This document shows positions 31,495 to 39,894 of a stretch of 41,795 nt of DNA, one piece after another. The stretch covers positions 1 to 41,795 of the forward strand of contig UQZJ01000018.1 in assembly GCA_900545495.1 (NCBI GenBank), read 5' to 3'. The position numbers and the translations under genes were made by a program. This DNA is from an uncultured Eubacteriales bacterium. GTDB lineage: Bacteria; Bacillota; Clostridia; Oscillospirales; Oscillospiraceae. Under the pieces are notes generated by a model. That model was not told where the DNA came from and did no database searches. It saw nothing but the letters and a program-made list of their open reading frames with translations. Numbering within the stretch: the stretch's first letter is position 1; each line of letters begins with the position of its first letter.

Positions 31495-31523
31495 ACTATA
31501 CGCTTCCCATTTTCAAGTTTCAA
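31495..31523 (-). promoter_or_regulatory. Promoter of unknown gene-cstA operon
   Basis: On the minus strand TTGAAA (31523-31518), 17-base spacer, TATAGT (31500-31495), leaving a leader of about 160 bases. The leader is AT-rich and holds a possible long-range pairing (GACGGCTT at 31371-31378 with AAGCCGTC at 31472-31479). The intergenic stretch 31329-31699 otherwise holds only the cre site and the next gene's terminator. Confidence 0.65.
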
Positions 31524-31645
31524 GTGAAAAAGTCTACAATTTTTAAGTGTTAAGTTTGTGTGAATTTTCAGTTGTTTTCCACAAAGAAATGGTTTATACT
31601 CGAAATAATCCCCGCCTATCGGATCGGTAGGCTGCCTGGAAAAGG

Positions 31646-31675
31646 AAAAACACCGCCCGTAAGGGCGGTGTTTTT
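31646..31675 (-). terminator. Terminator of DUF11-type gene
   Basis: A 13-bp perfect stem (31646-31658 with 31663-31675, loop GTAA) with T5 on the minus strand, 25 bases past the stop at 31700. Confidence 0.88.
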
Positions 31676-31699
31676 GCACAAAAAACGGGTTTTCGCCGG

Positions 31700-32554
31700 T
31701 CACACCGTGCCGCTGACGGTCAGGGTGACGGTACCGGGCGTCACGGCATAGGCGCCGGTGGCGGCGTTCTGCGTGAAGGCGGCGGCAGGCACGGTGATGA
31801 CGCCGGGGACGGTGGCGAACCGACCGGTGGCGGCGTCGTAGGTGTACTGGGCCGGGGTGGTCAGTGCCGCGCCGTTCAGCGTTACGGTCAGATCGCGGAG
31901 GATGGGGTCAAACACATCGGTGACCGCCAGATCGTCCGCGGCCGCTGCCGCGACGTTGCCGGTGTTCTGGATGACGAAGGTGTACGTCAGACGCCCGTTG
32001 GCGGCTACCTCCGTGGGGGACAGCGCCTTGCTGATGGCCAGCGCCGGCCCGGTCTCGGGGGATACGGTCTCCGTGGCGGTAACGGCGTCGGGCAGTCCGC
32101 CGCCGGTGACGGCGACATTGTTCACCACGCTCGTCTCCGCGCCCAGCGGTGCGAAGGCGGTGGGCTCCGCCTCATAGGCGAGGACGGTGCTGCCGCCGGC
32201 GGGGACGGAGATGCCGGTGACCGTCAGCGGCGGGCCTGCCGTGGCAGCGGGCGCGGCCTGCAATACGCCGTTCTGGTAGTACTGCACGGAGCCGGCGGTG
32301 TACGCCAGCGGATAGACAGTGCCGCCGTTAAAAGCGTAGCCGCCCAGATCGTCGGTGACGGTCAGACCGTTGAGGGCCGCTGCGCCGGAGTTGACCAGTG
32401 TGATGAGGTAGGTGATGGGCCGTCCGCTGCGATAGGTGGGTACGACCGCTGTTTTGGAGGCGGTCAGCACCTCCAGCAGCTCGCCGGTGGTGATATTGGA
32501 GCTGGTGGTGCCGCCGCTGTACGTCAGGGTGGCCTGATTGGTGAATGTTGCCAT
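31700..32554 (-). CDS. DUF11-type repeat protein without signal peptide
   Basis: A 284-residue, Ala/Thr/Val/Gly-rich beta protein. Two repeat units are visible, each with a TYLITLVNSGAAALNGLTVTD or LTYTFVIQNTGN...LAVTDVFDP motif, as in DUF11/conserved-repeat surface proteins. The N-terminus MATFTNQATLTYSGGTTSSNI has no signal peptide, and the C-terminus ends TVSGTV with no sortase signal or anchor. The protein is therefore either cytoplasmic, exported another way, or laid on spores after mother-cell lysis. AGGAGG before the ATG at 32554 favours this start over 32638. Cys-free. Alone on its transcript. Closest known roles are surface adhesin-like, but without export this is open. Confidence 0.78.
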   Translation of the reverse strand: MATFTNQATLTYSGGTTSSNITTGELLEVLTASKTAVVPTYRSGRPITYLITLVNSGAAALNGLTVTDDLGGYAFNGGTVYPLAYTAGSVQYYQNGVLQAAPAATAGPPLTVTGISVPAGGSTVLAYEAEPTAFAPLGAETSVVNNVAVTGGGLPDAVTATETVSPETGPALAISKALSPTEVAANGRLTYTFVIQNTGNVAAAAADDLAVTDVFDPILRDLTVTLNGAALTTPAQYTYDAATGRFATVPGVITVPAAAFTQNAATGAYAVTPGTVTLTVSGTV

Positions 32555-32573
32555 GGGATGACCTCCTGTGTCG

Positions 32574-32606
32574 GGATTGCGGGCTATTGTCCCGCAATCC
32601 ATTGTA
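32574..32606 (-). promoter_or_regulatory. -10 box and palindrome before DUF11-type gene
   Basis: On the minus strand a TACAAT box (32606-32601) abuts a 10-bp perfect inverted repeat GGATTGCGGG-N7-CCCGCAATCC (32574-32600) that spans the predicted transcript start. It could be an operator or a 5'-end hairpin protecting the mRNA. No convincing -35 is seen, which would suit an alternative sigma factor. Confidence 0.5.
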
Positions 32607-32634
32607 TGCGCCGGGCGCGCCGGGTGCGCGAAGC

Positions 32635-32666
32635 GCAAAAAAGAGGAGACGTGCGTCTCCTCTTTT
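32635..32666 (-). terminator. Terminator of P1B ATPase gene
   Basis: A 12-bp perfect stem (32639-32650 with 32655-32666, loop GTGC) with T6 on the minus strand, 25 bases past the stop at 32691. Confidence 0.9.
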
Positions 32667-32690
32667 CAATATGGCAATAGGCGCGGGCGC

Positions 32691-34568
<1,878 letters not shown>

Positions 34569-34610
34569 GTGTGACCCGCTCCTTTCATGGTAGAATGCCC
34601 GCCCTCCGGG

Positions 34611-34645
34611 AAAAACACCCCGTCCGCCGCAGGCGCGGGGGATGT
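34611..34645 (-). terminator. Terminator-like hairpin between HMA and ATPase genes
   Basis: On the minus strand ACATCCCC pairs with GGGGTGT, with further GC pairing inside, followed by T5. It may lower ATPase expression relative to the small chaperone. Confidence 0.45.
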
Positions 34646-34657
34646 CCGCCGGTGGGC

Positions 34658-34876
34658 TTACAGCTCGATCTCGCAGTCAGGCTCCACCTTTTTGCAGGCC
34701 TTCAGCACCTTTTTCATGACCTGCTTGGGGTCGGCGTCCTCGGCGAACTCCACGATCATCTTCTGGGTCATGAAATTCACCACGGCGGAGGCCACGCCCT
34801 CGGTCTTCCCGGCGGCCTCCTCCATCAGGTTGGCGCAGTTGGCGCAGTCCACTTCAATGGCATAGGTCTTTTTCAT
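34658..34876 (-). CDS. Stand-alone heavy-metal-associated (HMA) domain protein
   Basis: A 72-residue ferredoxin-like metal chaperone. The metal site DCANC (Cys11, Cys14) is near the N-terminus in the usual loop; typical copper sites are MxCxxC, and the Asp before the first Cys is common in Zn/Cd-type domains. The frame opens at 34894, but its first codons ATGAAAGGAGCA are the ribosome site for the ATG at 34876. It supplies the metal-binding domain missing in the downstream ATPase. Confidence 0.88.
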   Translation of the reverse strand: MKKTYAIEVDCANCANLMEEAAGKTEGVASAVVNFMTQKMIVEFAEDADPKQVMKKVLKACKKVEPDCEIEL

Positions 34877-34905
34877 GGGGGATGCTCCTTTCACACAGAT
34901 AAATC

Positions 34906-34943
34906 ATTAAGCGCTTGTTTAATTATTATGGCCGTAGTATAAT
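34906..34943 (+). promoter_or_regulatory. Promoter and possible metal-regulator operator
   Basis: TTGTTT (34915-34920), 17-base spacer, TATAAT (34938-34943) drives the fusion regulator. The imperfect repeat ATTAA-N8-TTAAT (34906-34923), around an AAGCGCTT palindrome (34909-34916), overlaps its -35 and lies in the divergent spacer, where ArsR/SmtB proteins usually bind. Confidence 0.5.
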
Positions 34944-35032
34944 GCGGACAGACAGGAAAGTCAACGGCTTCGCCGCAGAGATGCCCAAAGCGGCGAAAAG
35001 CATTTCCGTTTGGGCGAAAGGGAGGAAGAGAT

Positions 35033-35731
35033 ATGGAGCATACCGGCCTGCCCCACGACCACGGGGAGGAGCAGAACCACACCGCCGCCATGCGGGAGCT
35101 GCTCCGCGGCGAGGCGCATTTCCAGAGCGTCGCGGACATCTTCCGGCAGCTGGGCGATCCCAGCCGCATCCGTATTTTCTGGCTGCTGTGCCACTGCGAG
35201 GAGTGCGTGGTGAATATCGCGGACATGGTGGAGATGTCCAGCCCCGCCGTGTCCCACCACCTGCGGGTGCTGAAGGACAGCGGTCTGCTGTCCAGCCGCC
35301 GGGACGGGCGGGAGGTGTATTACCGCGCCGCCGACACGTCTCAGAGCCGCTTGCTCCACGAGATGATCGAGCAGGTGATGGATGTGGCGTGTCCCCAGTG
35401 GCGGGAGGAGGCGGAACAGGTGAAGATCATCCGGGAGATCCACGACCATCTGACCGAGCATATGGAGCAGCGGGTGACCATCGAGGAGCTGGCCCGGCAG
35501 TATCTCATCAACCCCACCACGCTGAAAACCGTGTTCAAGGAGGTCTACGGCAGCTCGCTGGCGGCTCACATGAAGGAGCATCGCATGGAAAAGGCGGCGG
35601 CGCTGCTGCGGGAGACGGACATGAGCGTGGCGGAGATCGCCGGACAGGTGGGCTACGAGAGCCAGAGCAAATTCACGGCGGCCTTCAAGGAGCAGTTCGG
35701 CCTGCTGCCCACGGCCTACCGGCGCACATAG
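35033..35731 (+). CDS. ArsR/SmtB-AraC fusion metal-responsive regulator
   Basis: A 232-residue two-part regulator. Residues about 28-115 are an ArsR/SmtB winged HTH (FRQLGDPSRIRIFWLL, then the recognition helix SSPAVSHHLRVLK and wing SRRDGREVYY). Its alpha-3 region carries C53-H-C55-E-E-C58, close to the ELCVCD metal site of CadC. The N-terminus is His-rich (His3, 8, 10, 16). Residues about 146-232 are an AraC-type double HTH (IEELARQYLINPTTLKTVFKEVYG and IAGQVGYESQSKFTAAFKEQFG). It is divergent from the HMA/P1B ATPase pair, so it likely senses Zn, Cd or Pb and controls efflux. The fusion is unusual. The leader 34985-35017 contains a hairpin. Confidence 0.88.
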   Translation: MEHTGLPHDHGEEQNHTAAMRELLRGEAHFQSVADIFRQLGDPSRIRIFWLLCHCEECVVNIADMVEMSSPAVSHHLRVLKDSGLLSSRRDGREVYYRAADTSQSRLLHEMIEQVMDVACPQWREEAEQVKIIREIHDHLTEHMEQRVTIEELARQYLINPTTLKTVFKEVYGSSLAAHMKEHRMEKAAALLRETDMSVAEIAGQVGYESQSKFTAAFKEQFGLLPTAYRRT

Positions 35732-35735
35732 GAAA

Positions 35736-35762
35736 AAAGAGACGGACGCGGCTGCGTCCGTC
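35736..35762 (-). terminator. Terminator between regulator and selD
   Basis: A 9-bp perfect stem (35741-35749 with 35754-35762, loop GGCT); on the minus strand it is followed by TCTTTTTTCC, so it mainly ends selD. Confidence 0.8.
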
Positions 35763-35769
35763 CCTTCCG

Positions 35770-36807
35770 CTATTCCAAGATGATCCAGTTGTCCTGCTTC
35801 TCCGTGACGTAGCCCACGGCGGCCGCGGCGGGGATGGTGTCCCGCAGCTCCCGCAGGCAGGCCTCTGCGTCCTCCTCCGCCACGGCCATGAGAAGGCCGC
35901 CGCTGGTCTGGGGATCATACAGCAGATCCTGCATGGTGCGGCTGACGCTGCCATGGACGGTGACGCCCGCTTCGGCATATGCCCGGTTGCGGTAGGCGCC
36001 GGCGGGGAGAAGCCCCATGCGCGCCGGCTCCCATGCCTCCGGATGATAGGGGACGTCCGCCGTCCGGATGTGGACGGTACAGCCGCTGCCCTGCGCCATC
36101 TCGAAACTGTGTCCCAGCAGGGCGAAGCCCGTCACGTCCGTGCAGCTGTGGACGCGGTATTTCACCATGATGTCCCGCGCCGCCTTGTTCAGCGTGGCCA
36201 TCTGGCGGTAGATGCGGTCCATCACCGCCTCGTCCGCCAAGCCCGCCTTGGCGGCGGTGGTCAATACGCCCACGCCCAGCGGCTTTGTCAGCAGCAGCAC
36301 ATCGCCGGGGCGCGCGCCGCTGTTGGTCAGGATCTTCTTCGGGTGGACGAAGCCGGACACCGCCAGACCGTAGATGGGCTCTGCGCCGTGGATGGTGTGG
36401 CCGCCGGTGATGATGGCGCCGGCCTCATACGCCTTGTCGTAGCCGCCCCGCAGCAGCTCCTGCACCATTTCCCGGGGCATGGACTCCGGCAGGCACAGGA
36501 TGTTCAGCGCCAGCTTGGGCTCACCGCCCATGGCGTACACGTCGCTGATGGCGTTGGCGGCGGCGATCTGCCCGTACAGGAAGGGGTCGTCCACGATGGG
36601 CGGGAAGAAGTCGGTGGTCTGCACCAGCGCCGTGTTCTCGTCCAGATAGTAGACGCTGGCGTCGTCGGAGCGGTCATAGCCCACCAGCAGACGGGGGTCG
36701 CTGTGGGTGCGGAAGCCCTCCAGCAGCTGCACCAGTGTACCGGCGCCTACCTTGGCGCCGCAGCCGGCGCAGGACGCCAGCTTTGTCAGTTTGATATCCG
36801 TTTCCAT
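35770..36807 (-). CDS. selD: Selenide, water dikinase (selenophosphate synthetase)
   Basis: A 345-residue enzyme making selenophosphate from selenide and ATP, the selenium donor for selenocysteine and selenouridine. The catalytic pair is C16 and K19 (AGCGAK), so this is the Cys form, not the Sec form. Other typical parts are DDASVYYLDENTALVQTTDFFPPIVDD-type Asp loops, ITGGHTIHGAEPIYGLAVSG and VHSCTDVTGFALLGH. No selA, selB, tRNA-Sec or selU lies in the window, so its use here is unknown. Monocistronic on the minus strand. Start at the ATG after GGAGAGGGG. Confidence 0.95.
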   Translation of the reverse strand: METDIKLTKLASCAGCGAKVGAGTLVQLLEGFRTHSDPRLLVGYDRSDDASVYYLDENTALVQTTDFFPPIVDDPFLYGQIAAANAISDVYAMGGEPKLALNILCLPESMPREMVQELLRGGYDKAYEAGAIITGGHTIHGAEPIYGLAVSGFVHPKKILTNSGARPGDVLLLTKPLGVGVLTTAAKAGLADEAVMDRIYRQMATLNKAARDIMVKYRVHSCTDVTGFALLGHSFEMAQGSGCTVHIRTADVPYHPEAWEPARMGLLPAGAYRNRAYAEAGVTVHGSVSRTMQDLLYDPQTSGGLLMAVAEEDAEACLRELRDTIPAAAAVGYVTEKQDNWIILE

Positions 36808-36962
36808 GACTGCCCCTCTCCTTTGCGGGCGCGCTGCACCGGCGGGAACGCCGCGCAGCCGCTTTTATAATAATGTGTCTCTATCCTACCACCGAAAGAG
36901 GGGGAAGTCCACCGCAAATCGGGGTGACGCCGCAAAACGGCTGGTTTTTCGCCGCCGCACAC

Positions 36963-36991
36963 TTGCGCGGCGGCGGCAGATATTTTATAAT
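36963..36991 (+). promoter_or_regulatory. Promoter of MBL-fold gene
   Basis: TTGCGC (36963-36968), 17-base spacer, TATAAT (36986-36991), 31 bases before the ATG. Confidence 0.65.
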
Positions 36992-37021
36992 AAGGAAAAC
37001 ATACGGCAGGAGGGTCTTGCG

Positions 37022-37900
37022 ATGTACGAGCTTATTCAGGTATCCGGCAGCAGCTATTATGTGCAGAGTCCCGCCAAGATCGGTCTTGTGCGGCTGAACG
37101 ACACGGACGTGTGCCTCATCGACAGCGGCAGCGATAAGGACGCCGGCCGCAAGGCCCGGCAGCTCATGGAGAAAAACGGCTGGCACTTGACCGCCATCTA
37201 CAATACCCACTCCCACGCCGACCATATCGGCGGGAACCGGTATCTCCAGAGCCAGACGGGGTGCAGGCTCTACGCCCCCGGCGCGGAGTGCGCCGTTACC
37301 CGCCACACGGTACTGGAGCCGTCCATGCTGTACGGCGGCTGCCCGCCCAAGGAGCTGCGCCACAAGTTCCTCATGGCGCAGGAGAGCGACGCGGCCTATC
37401 TGACGGCGGACGTGCTGCCGGAGGGCTTCCGGCTGCTGCCCCTGCCCGGCCACTGTATGGATATGGTGGGCTTCCGTACACCGGACGACGTGGTGTATCT
37501 GGCGGACTGCGTATCCAGCCAGGAGACACTGGAGAAGTACCGCATCGGCTACATCTACGATGTGGGCGCGTACCTCGCCACGCTGGAGACGGTCAAGACC
37601 ATGACCGCCAAGGCGTTCGTCCCCGCCCACGCGGAGGTGACGGAGGACATCGCGCCGCTGGCCCAGTACAACATCGACACGGTGCAGGAGGTAGGCGACG
37701 CCATCACGGCGCTGTGCGCCGCGCCGCAGACCTTTGAGGAGCTGCTGAAGGCGCTGTTCGACCGGTACGGCATGGCCATGACCTTTGAGCAGTACGCGCT
37801 GGTGGGCGCCACGGTGCGCTCCTATCTGACGTGGCTGAAGGAGACGGAGCGCGTGACGGCGGAGTTTGCCGACAACCGGATGCTGTGGCGGCGGGTGTGA
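37022..37900 (+). CDS. MBL-fold metallohydrolase
   Basis: A 292-residue metallo-beta-lactamase-fold hydrolase. The metal motif THSHADHIGG (HxHxDH) is near residue 62, followed by GHCMDMVGF, a conserved Asp in YLADCV and a late His in VPAHAEV, so a two-metal site can form. The chain lacks lactamase-specific features; such proteins are mostly thioesterase, glyoxalase or phosphodiesterase types, and the substrate is unknown. GGAGGGTC precedes the ATG. The stop is four bases from the converging ATPase stop. Confidence 0.85.
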   Translation: MYELIQVSGSSYYVQSPAKIGLVRLNDTDVCLIDSGSDKDAGRKARQLMEKNGWHLTAIYNTHSHADHIGGNRYLQSQTGCRLYAPGAECAVTRHTVLEPSMLYGGCPPKELRHKFLMAQESDAAYLTADVLPEGFRLLPLPGHCMDMVGFRTPDDVVYLADCVSSQETLEKYRIGYIYDVGAYLATLETVKTMTAKAFVPAHAEVTEDIAPLAQYNIDTVQEVGDAITALCAAPQTFEELLKALFDRYGMAMTFEQYALVGATVRSYLTWLKETERVTAEFADNRMLWRRV

Positions 37901-37904
37901 GTTG

Positions 37905-38669
37905 TCAGTTGCCGTGGCCATGCAGGACGACCCGTGTGCCGTCCACCTCCCGCAGGCGCAGCGCCGCCCCGAACACGTCGCAGAGCATATCCTCCGTGAC
38001 GGCGTCCCGGGTGACGGCGTAGCGGATGACGCCATCCTTCAAAAAGAAAAACCGATCCCCGAAGGCGAGAGCCTGATTCAGGTCGTGCAGCGAGCTCAGG
38101 ACGGCGATATGCCGCTCCTGAGCCGCTTTTTTTGCCTCGCGCATCAGCAGATGCTCGTTGGAAACGTCCAGATTGCCGGTGGGCTCGTCCAGCACCAGCA
38201 GCCGCGGCTCCTGCGCCAGCGCCCGGGCGATGGCCACCTTCTGCCGCTCGCCGCCGGACAGCTCCGCCACGCTGCGCGCTGCCAGCGGGGCAAGTCCCAT
38301 ATCCTCCAGCACCCGCGCTGCGGCGGCGCGGTCTGTCGGCCCTGCCTGTAAGCCGAAGCGGGACAGCCGCCCCAACAGCACGGAGTCGAACACCGTCAGC
38401 TCCCCGAACAGGATGTCCTGCGGCACATAGGCGATGTACTGCGCCCGGCGGCGGCGGGACAGGGCGGTCAGTTCCTGCCCGTCGAAGCGGATGGAGCCGG
38501 AGTCGGGGGTGCAGATGCCCAGCAGGTTCTTGAACAGCGTGGTCTTGCCGGAGCCGTTGCAGCCCAGCAGGATACCGATCTCGCCGCTTTCCAGCGTCAG
38601 ATCCACGCCCCGCAGCACCGGGGCGCCGTGGCGGCTGTATCGATAGGTCAGATGCTCCACGGTCAGCAT
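37905..38669 (-). CDS. Iron-complex ABC transporter ATPase (FepC/FhuC type)
   Basis: A 254-residue ATPase of the siderophore/haem/B12 importer family. Walker A GCNGSGKTT, the Q-loop in YVPQDI, signature LSGGERQ, Walker B LLVLDEPTGNLD and switch His in SLHDLNQALAFGD are intact. The start overlaps the permease end by seven bases, so both are one transcript. The substrate-binding protein is not adjacent; the orphan lipoprotein at 27738-28913 is the best partner in the window. C-terminal tail ends HGHGN. A longer upstream frame runs through the permease and is not used. Confidence 0.92.
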   Translation of the reverse strand: MLTVEHLTYRYSRHGAPVLRGVDLTLESGEIGILLGCNGSGKTTLFKNLLGICTPDSGSIRFDGQELTALSRRRRAQYIAYVPQDILFGELTVFDSVLLGRLSRFGLQAGPTDRAAAARVLEDMGLAPLAARSVAELSGGERQKVAIARALAQEPRLLVLDEPTGNLDVSNEHLLMREAKKAAQERHIAVLSSLHDLNQALAFGDRFFFLKDGVIRYAVTRDAVTEDMLCDVFGAALRLREVDGTRVVLHGHGN

Positions 38670-39721
38670 GGCGTCGCCTCCCTTCTGGCGAAGATGATGG
38701 TCAGGAAAAACGGCGCGCCCAGCAGGGAGGTGATGGCGCCCACCGGCAGCGCCGAGCCGCTGCCCAGACTGCGGGACAGCAGATCTGCCAGCAGCAGCAG
38801 CAGGCTGCCGCTGAGGGCGGAGGCGGGGATGGACCAGCGGTGATCCTGCCCCATGAGGCGCTTGACGGTATGGGGGCAGATGATGCCCACAAAGCCGATG
38901 ATGCCCAGAAACGACACGCACACCGCCGTCATGACGGAGGCGGTCAGCAGCGACACGAACCGCAGCAGCGCCACGTTGACGCCCAGCGTTCCGGCGGTGT
39001 CGCCGCCGCTGAGCAGCGCGTTGTAGCGCCACGCCAGCAGCATGAAGAAGACCGCACCGGCGGCTACCACCGCCAGCATGATCCAGTCCGTGCGGTAGGT
39101 GGCCCGGCCCAGATCGCCGAAGCTCCAGATCACCGCCGCCGACAGCCCCACGTCCGTGGCGTAGAATTGCAGGACGGTGGTGGCCGCCGTCCACATGGCG
39201 CCCACGGCGATGCCGGCCAGCACCACCACATTGGGGGAAAACGACCGCAGGCGGCACAGTCCCAGAATCAGCAGGATGGACGCGGCGGCGAACAGAAATG
39301 CCAGCAGCGACGTGGCGAAGGGGCTGACGCCCACTCCGTAGTTGGACAGGTTGTTGCCGGTGGAGAGAAATCCACCGGAAAAGGCGATGATGGACAGGTT
39401 GGCGCCGAACACCGCCGCGTTGGACACGCCCAGCGTAGACGGGGAGGCCATGGCGTTGCCCAGCGTGGTCTGCATGACGAGACCCGAGACGGACAGTCCC
39501 GTCCCGGCGATGAGCGCTGCCAGCAGACGGGGGATGCGGATGTTCCAGATGATCCGCGCCGCCGCGCCGCCGGTGCGGCCCAGCAGGGCGTCGAAGCACG
39601 CCGCCACGGTCATGTGGGACGAGCCCACCAGCACGCAGGCGAAGGCGGCCAGCGCCACCGCGACAGCCAGTATGACGAGCACCGCCGTGTTTTTCCGCGT
39701 GCGCCGGGTCTTTCCGTCCAT
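38663..39721 (-). CDS. Iron-complex ABC transporter permease (FecCD family)
   Basis: A 352-residue permease with about ten hydrophobic segments. FecCD signatures are IRIPRLLAALIAGTGLSVSGLVMQTTLGNAMASPSTLGVSNAA near the N-terminus and FLGIIGFVGIICPHTVKRLMGQDHR before the coupling helix. The open frame reaches 39781, but GGAGGG lies a few bases before the ATG at 39721. A promoter TTGTGC-17-TATAAT sits at 39783-39755. It forms an operon with the ATPase. Confidence 0.93.
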   Translation of the reverse strand: MDGKTRRTRKNTAVLVILAVAVALAAFACVLVGSSHMTVAACFDALLGRTGGAAARIIWNIRIPRLLAALIAGTGLSVSGLVMQTTLGNAMASPSTLGVSNAAVFGANLSIIAFSGGFLSTGNNLSNYGVGVSPFATSLLAFLFAAASILLILGLCRLRSFSPNVVVLAGIAVGAMWTAATTVLQFYATDVGLSAAVIWSFGDLGRATYRTDWIMLAVVAAGAVFFMLLAWRYNALLSGGDTAGTLGVNVALLRFVSLLTASVMTAVCVSFLGIIGFVGIICPHTVKRLMGQDHRWSIPASALSGSLLLLLADLLSRSLGSGSALPVGAITSLLGAPFFLTIIFARREATPC

Positions 39722-39754
39722 ATGCGCCCTCCACCATACCATAAAAGATAAAAC

Positions 39755-39783
39755 ATTATACAGCGAACGAGAATTTCGCACAA
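39755..39783 (-). promoter_or_regulatory. Promoter of iron-complex permease/ATPase operon
   Basis: On the minus strand TTGTGC (39783-39778), 17-base spacer, TATAAT (39760-39755). No feo-type 6-6-6 repeat is seen near it. Confidence 0.7.
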
Positions 39784-39826
39784 GGGGGTAGGGGGGATGG
39801 CGGACAGGTATCGTATATTCTGCCTA

Positions 39827-39855
39827 TTGACATTTTGCGTATTCGGGGATATTAT
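39827..39855 (+). promoter_or_regulatory. Promoter of MATE exporter gene
   Basis: Consensus TTGACA (39827-39832), 17-base spacer, TATTAT (39850-39855), 40 bases before the ATG. Confidence 0.78.
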
Positions 39856-39894
39856 ACGCTTTCTGGAAAGAAAACCGTGGAGGAGGTGCCGTTT

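Noticed and set aside
31329..31699. A small gene or riboswitch in the AT-rich 370-base gap
   Set aside because: No frame with a ribosome site is seen and no known aptamer pattern is recognisable; the gap is explained by the cstA operon promoter, cre site, leader and a terminator.
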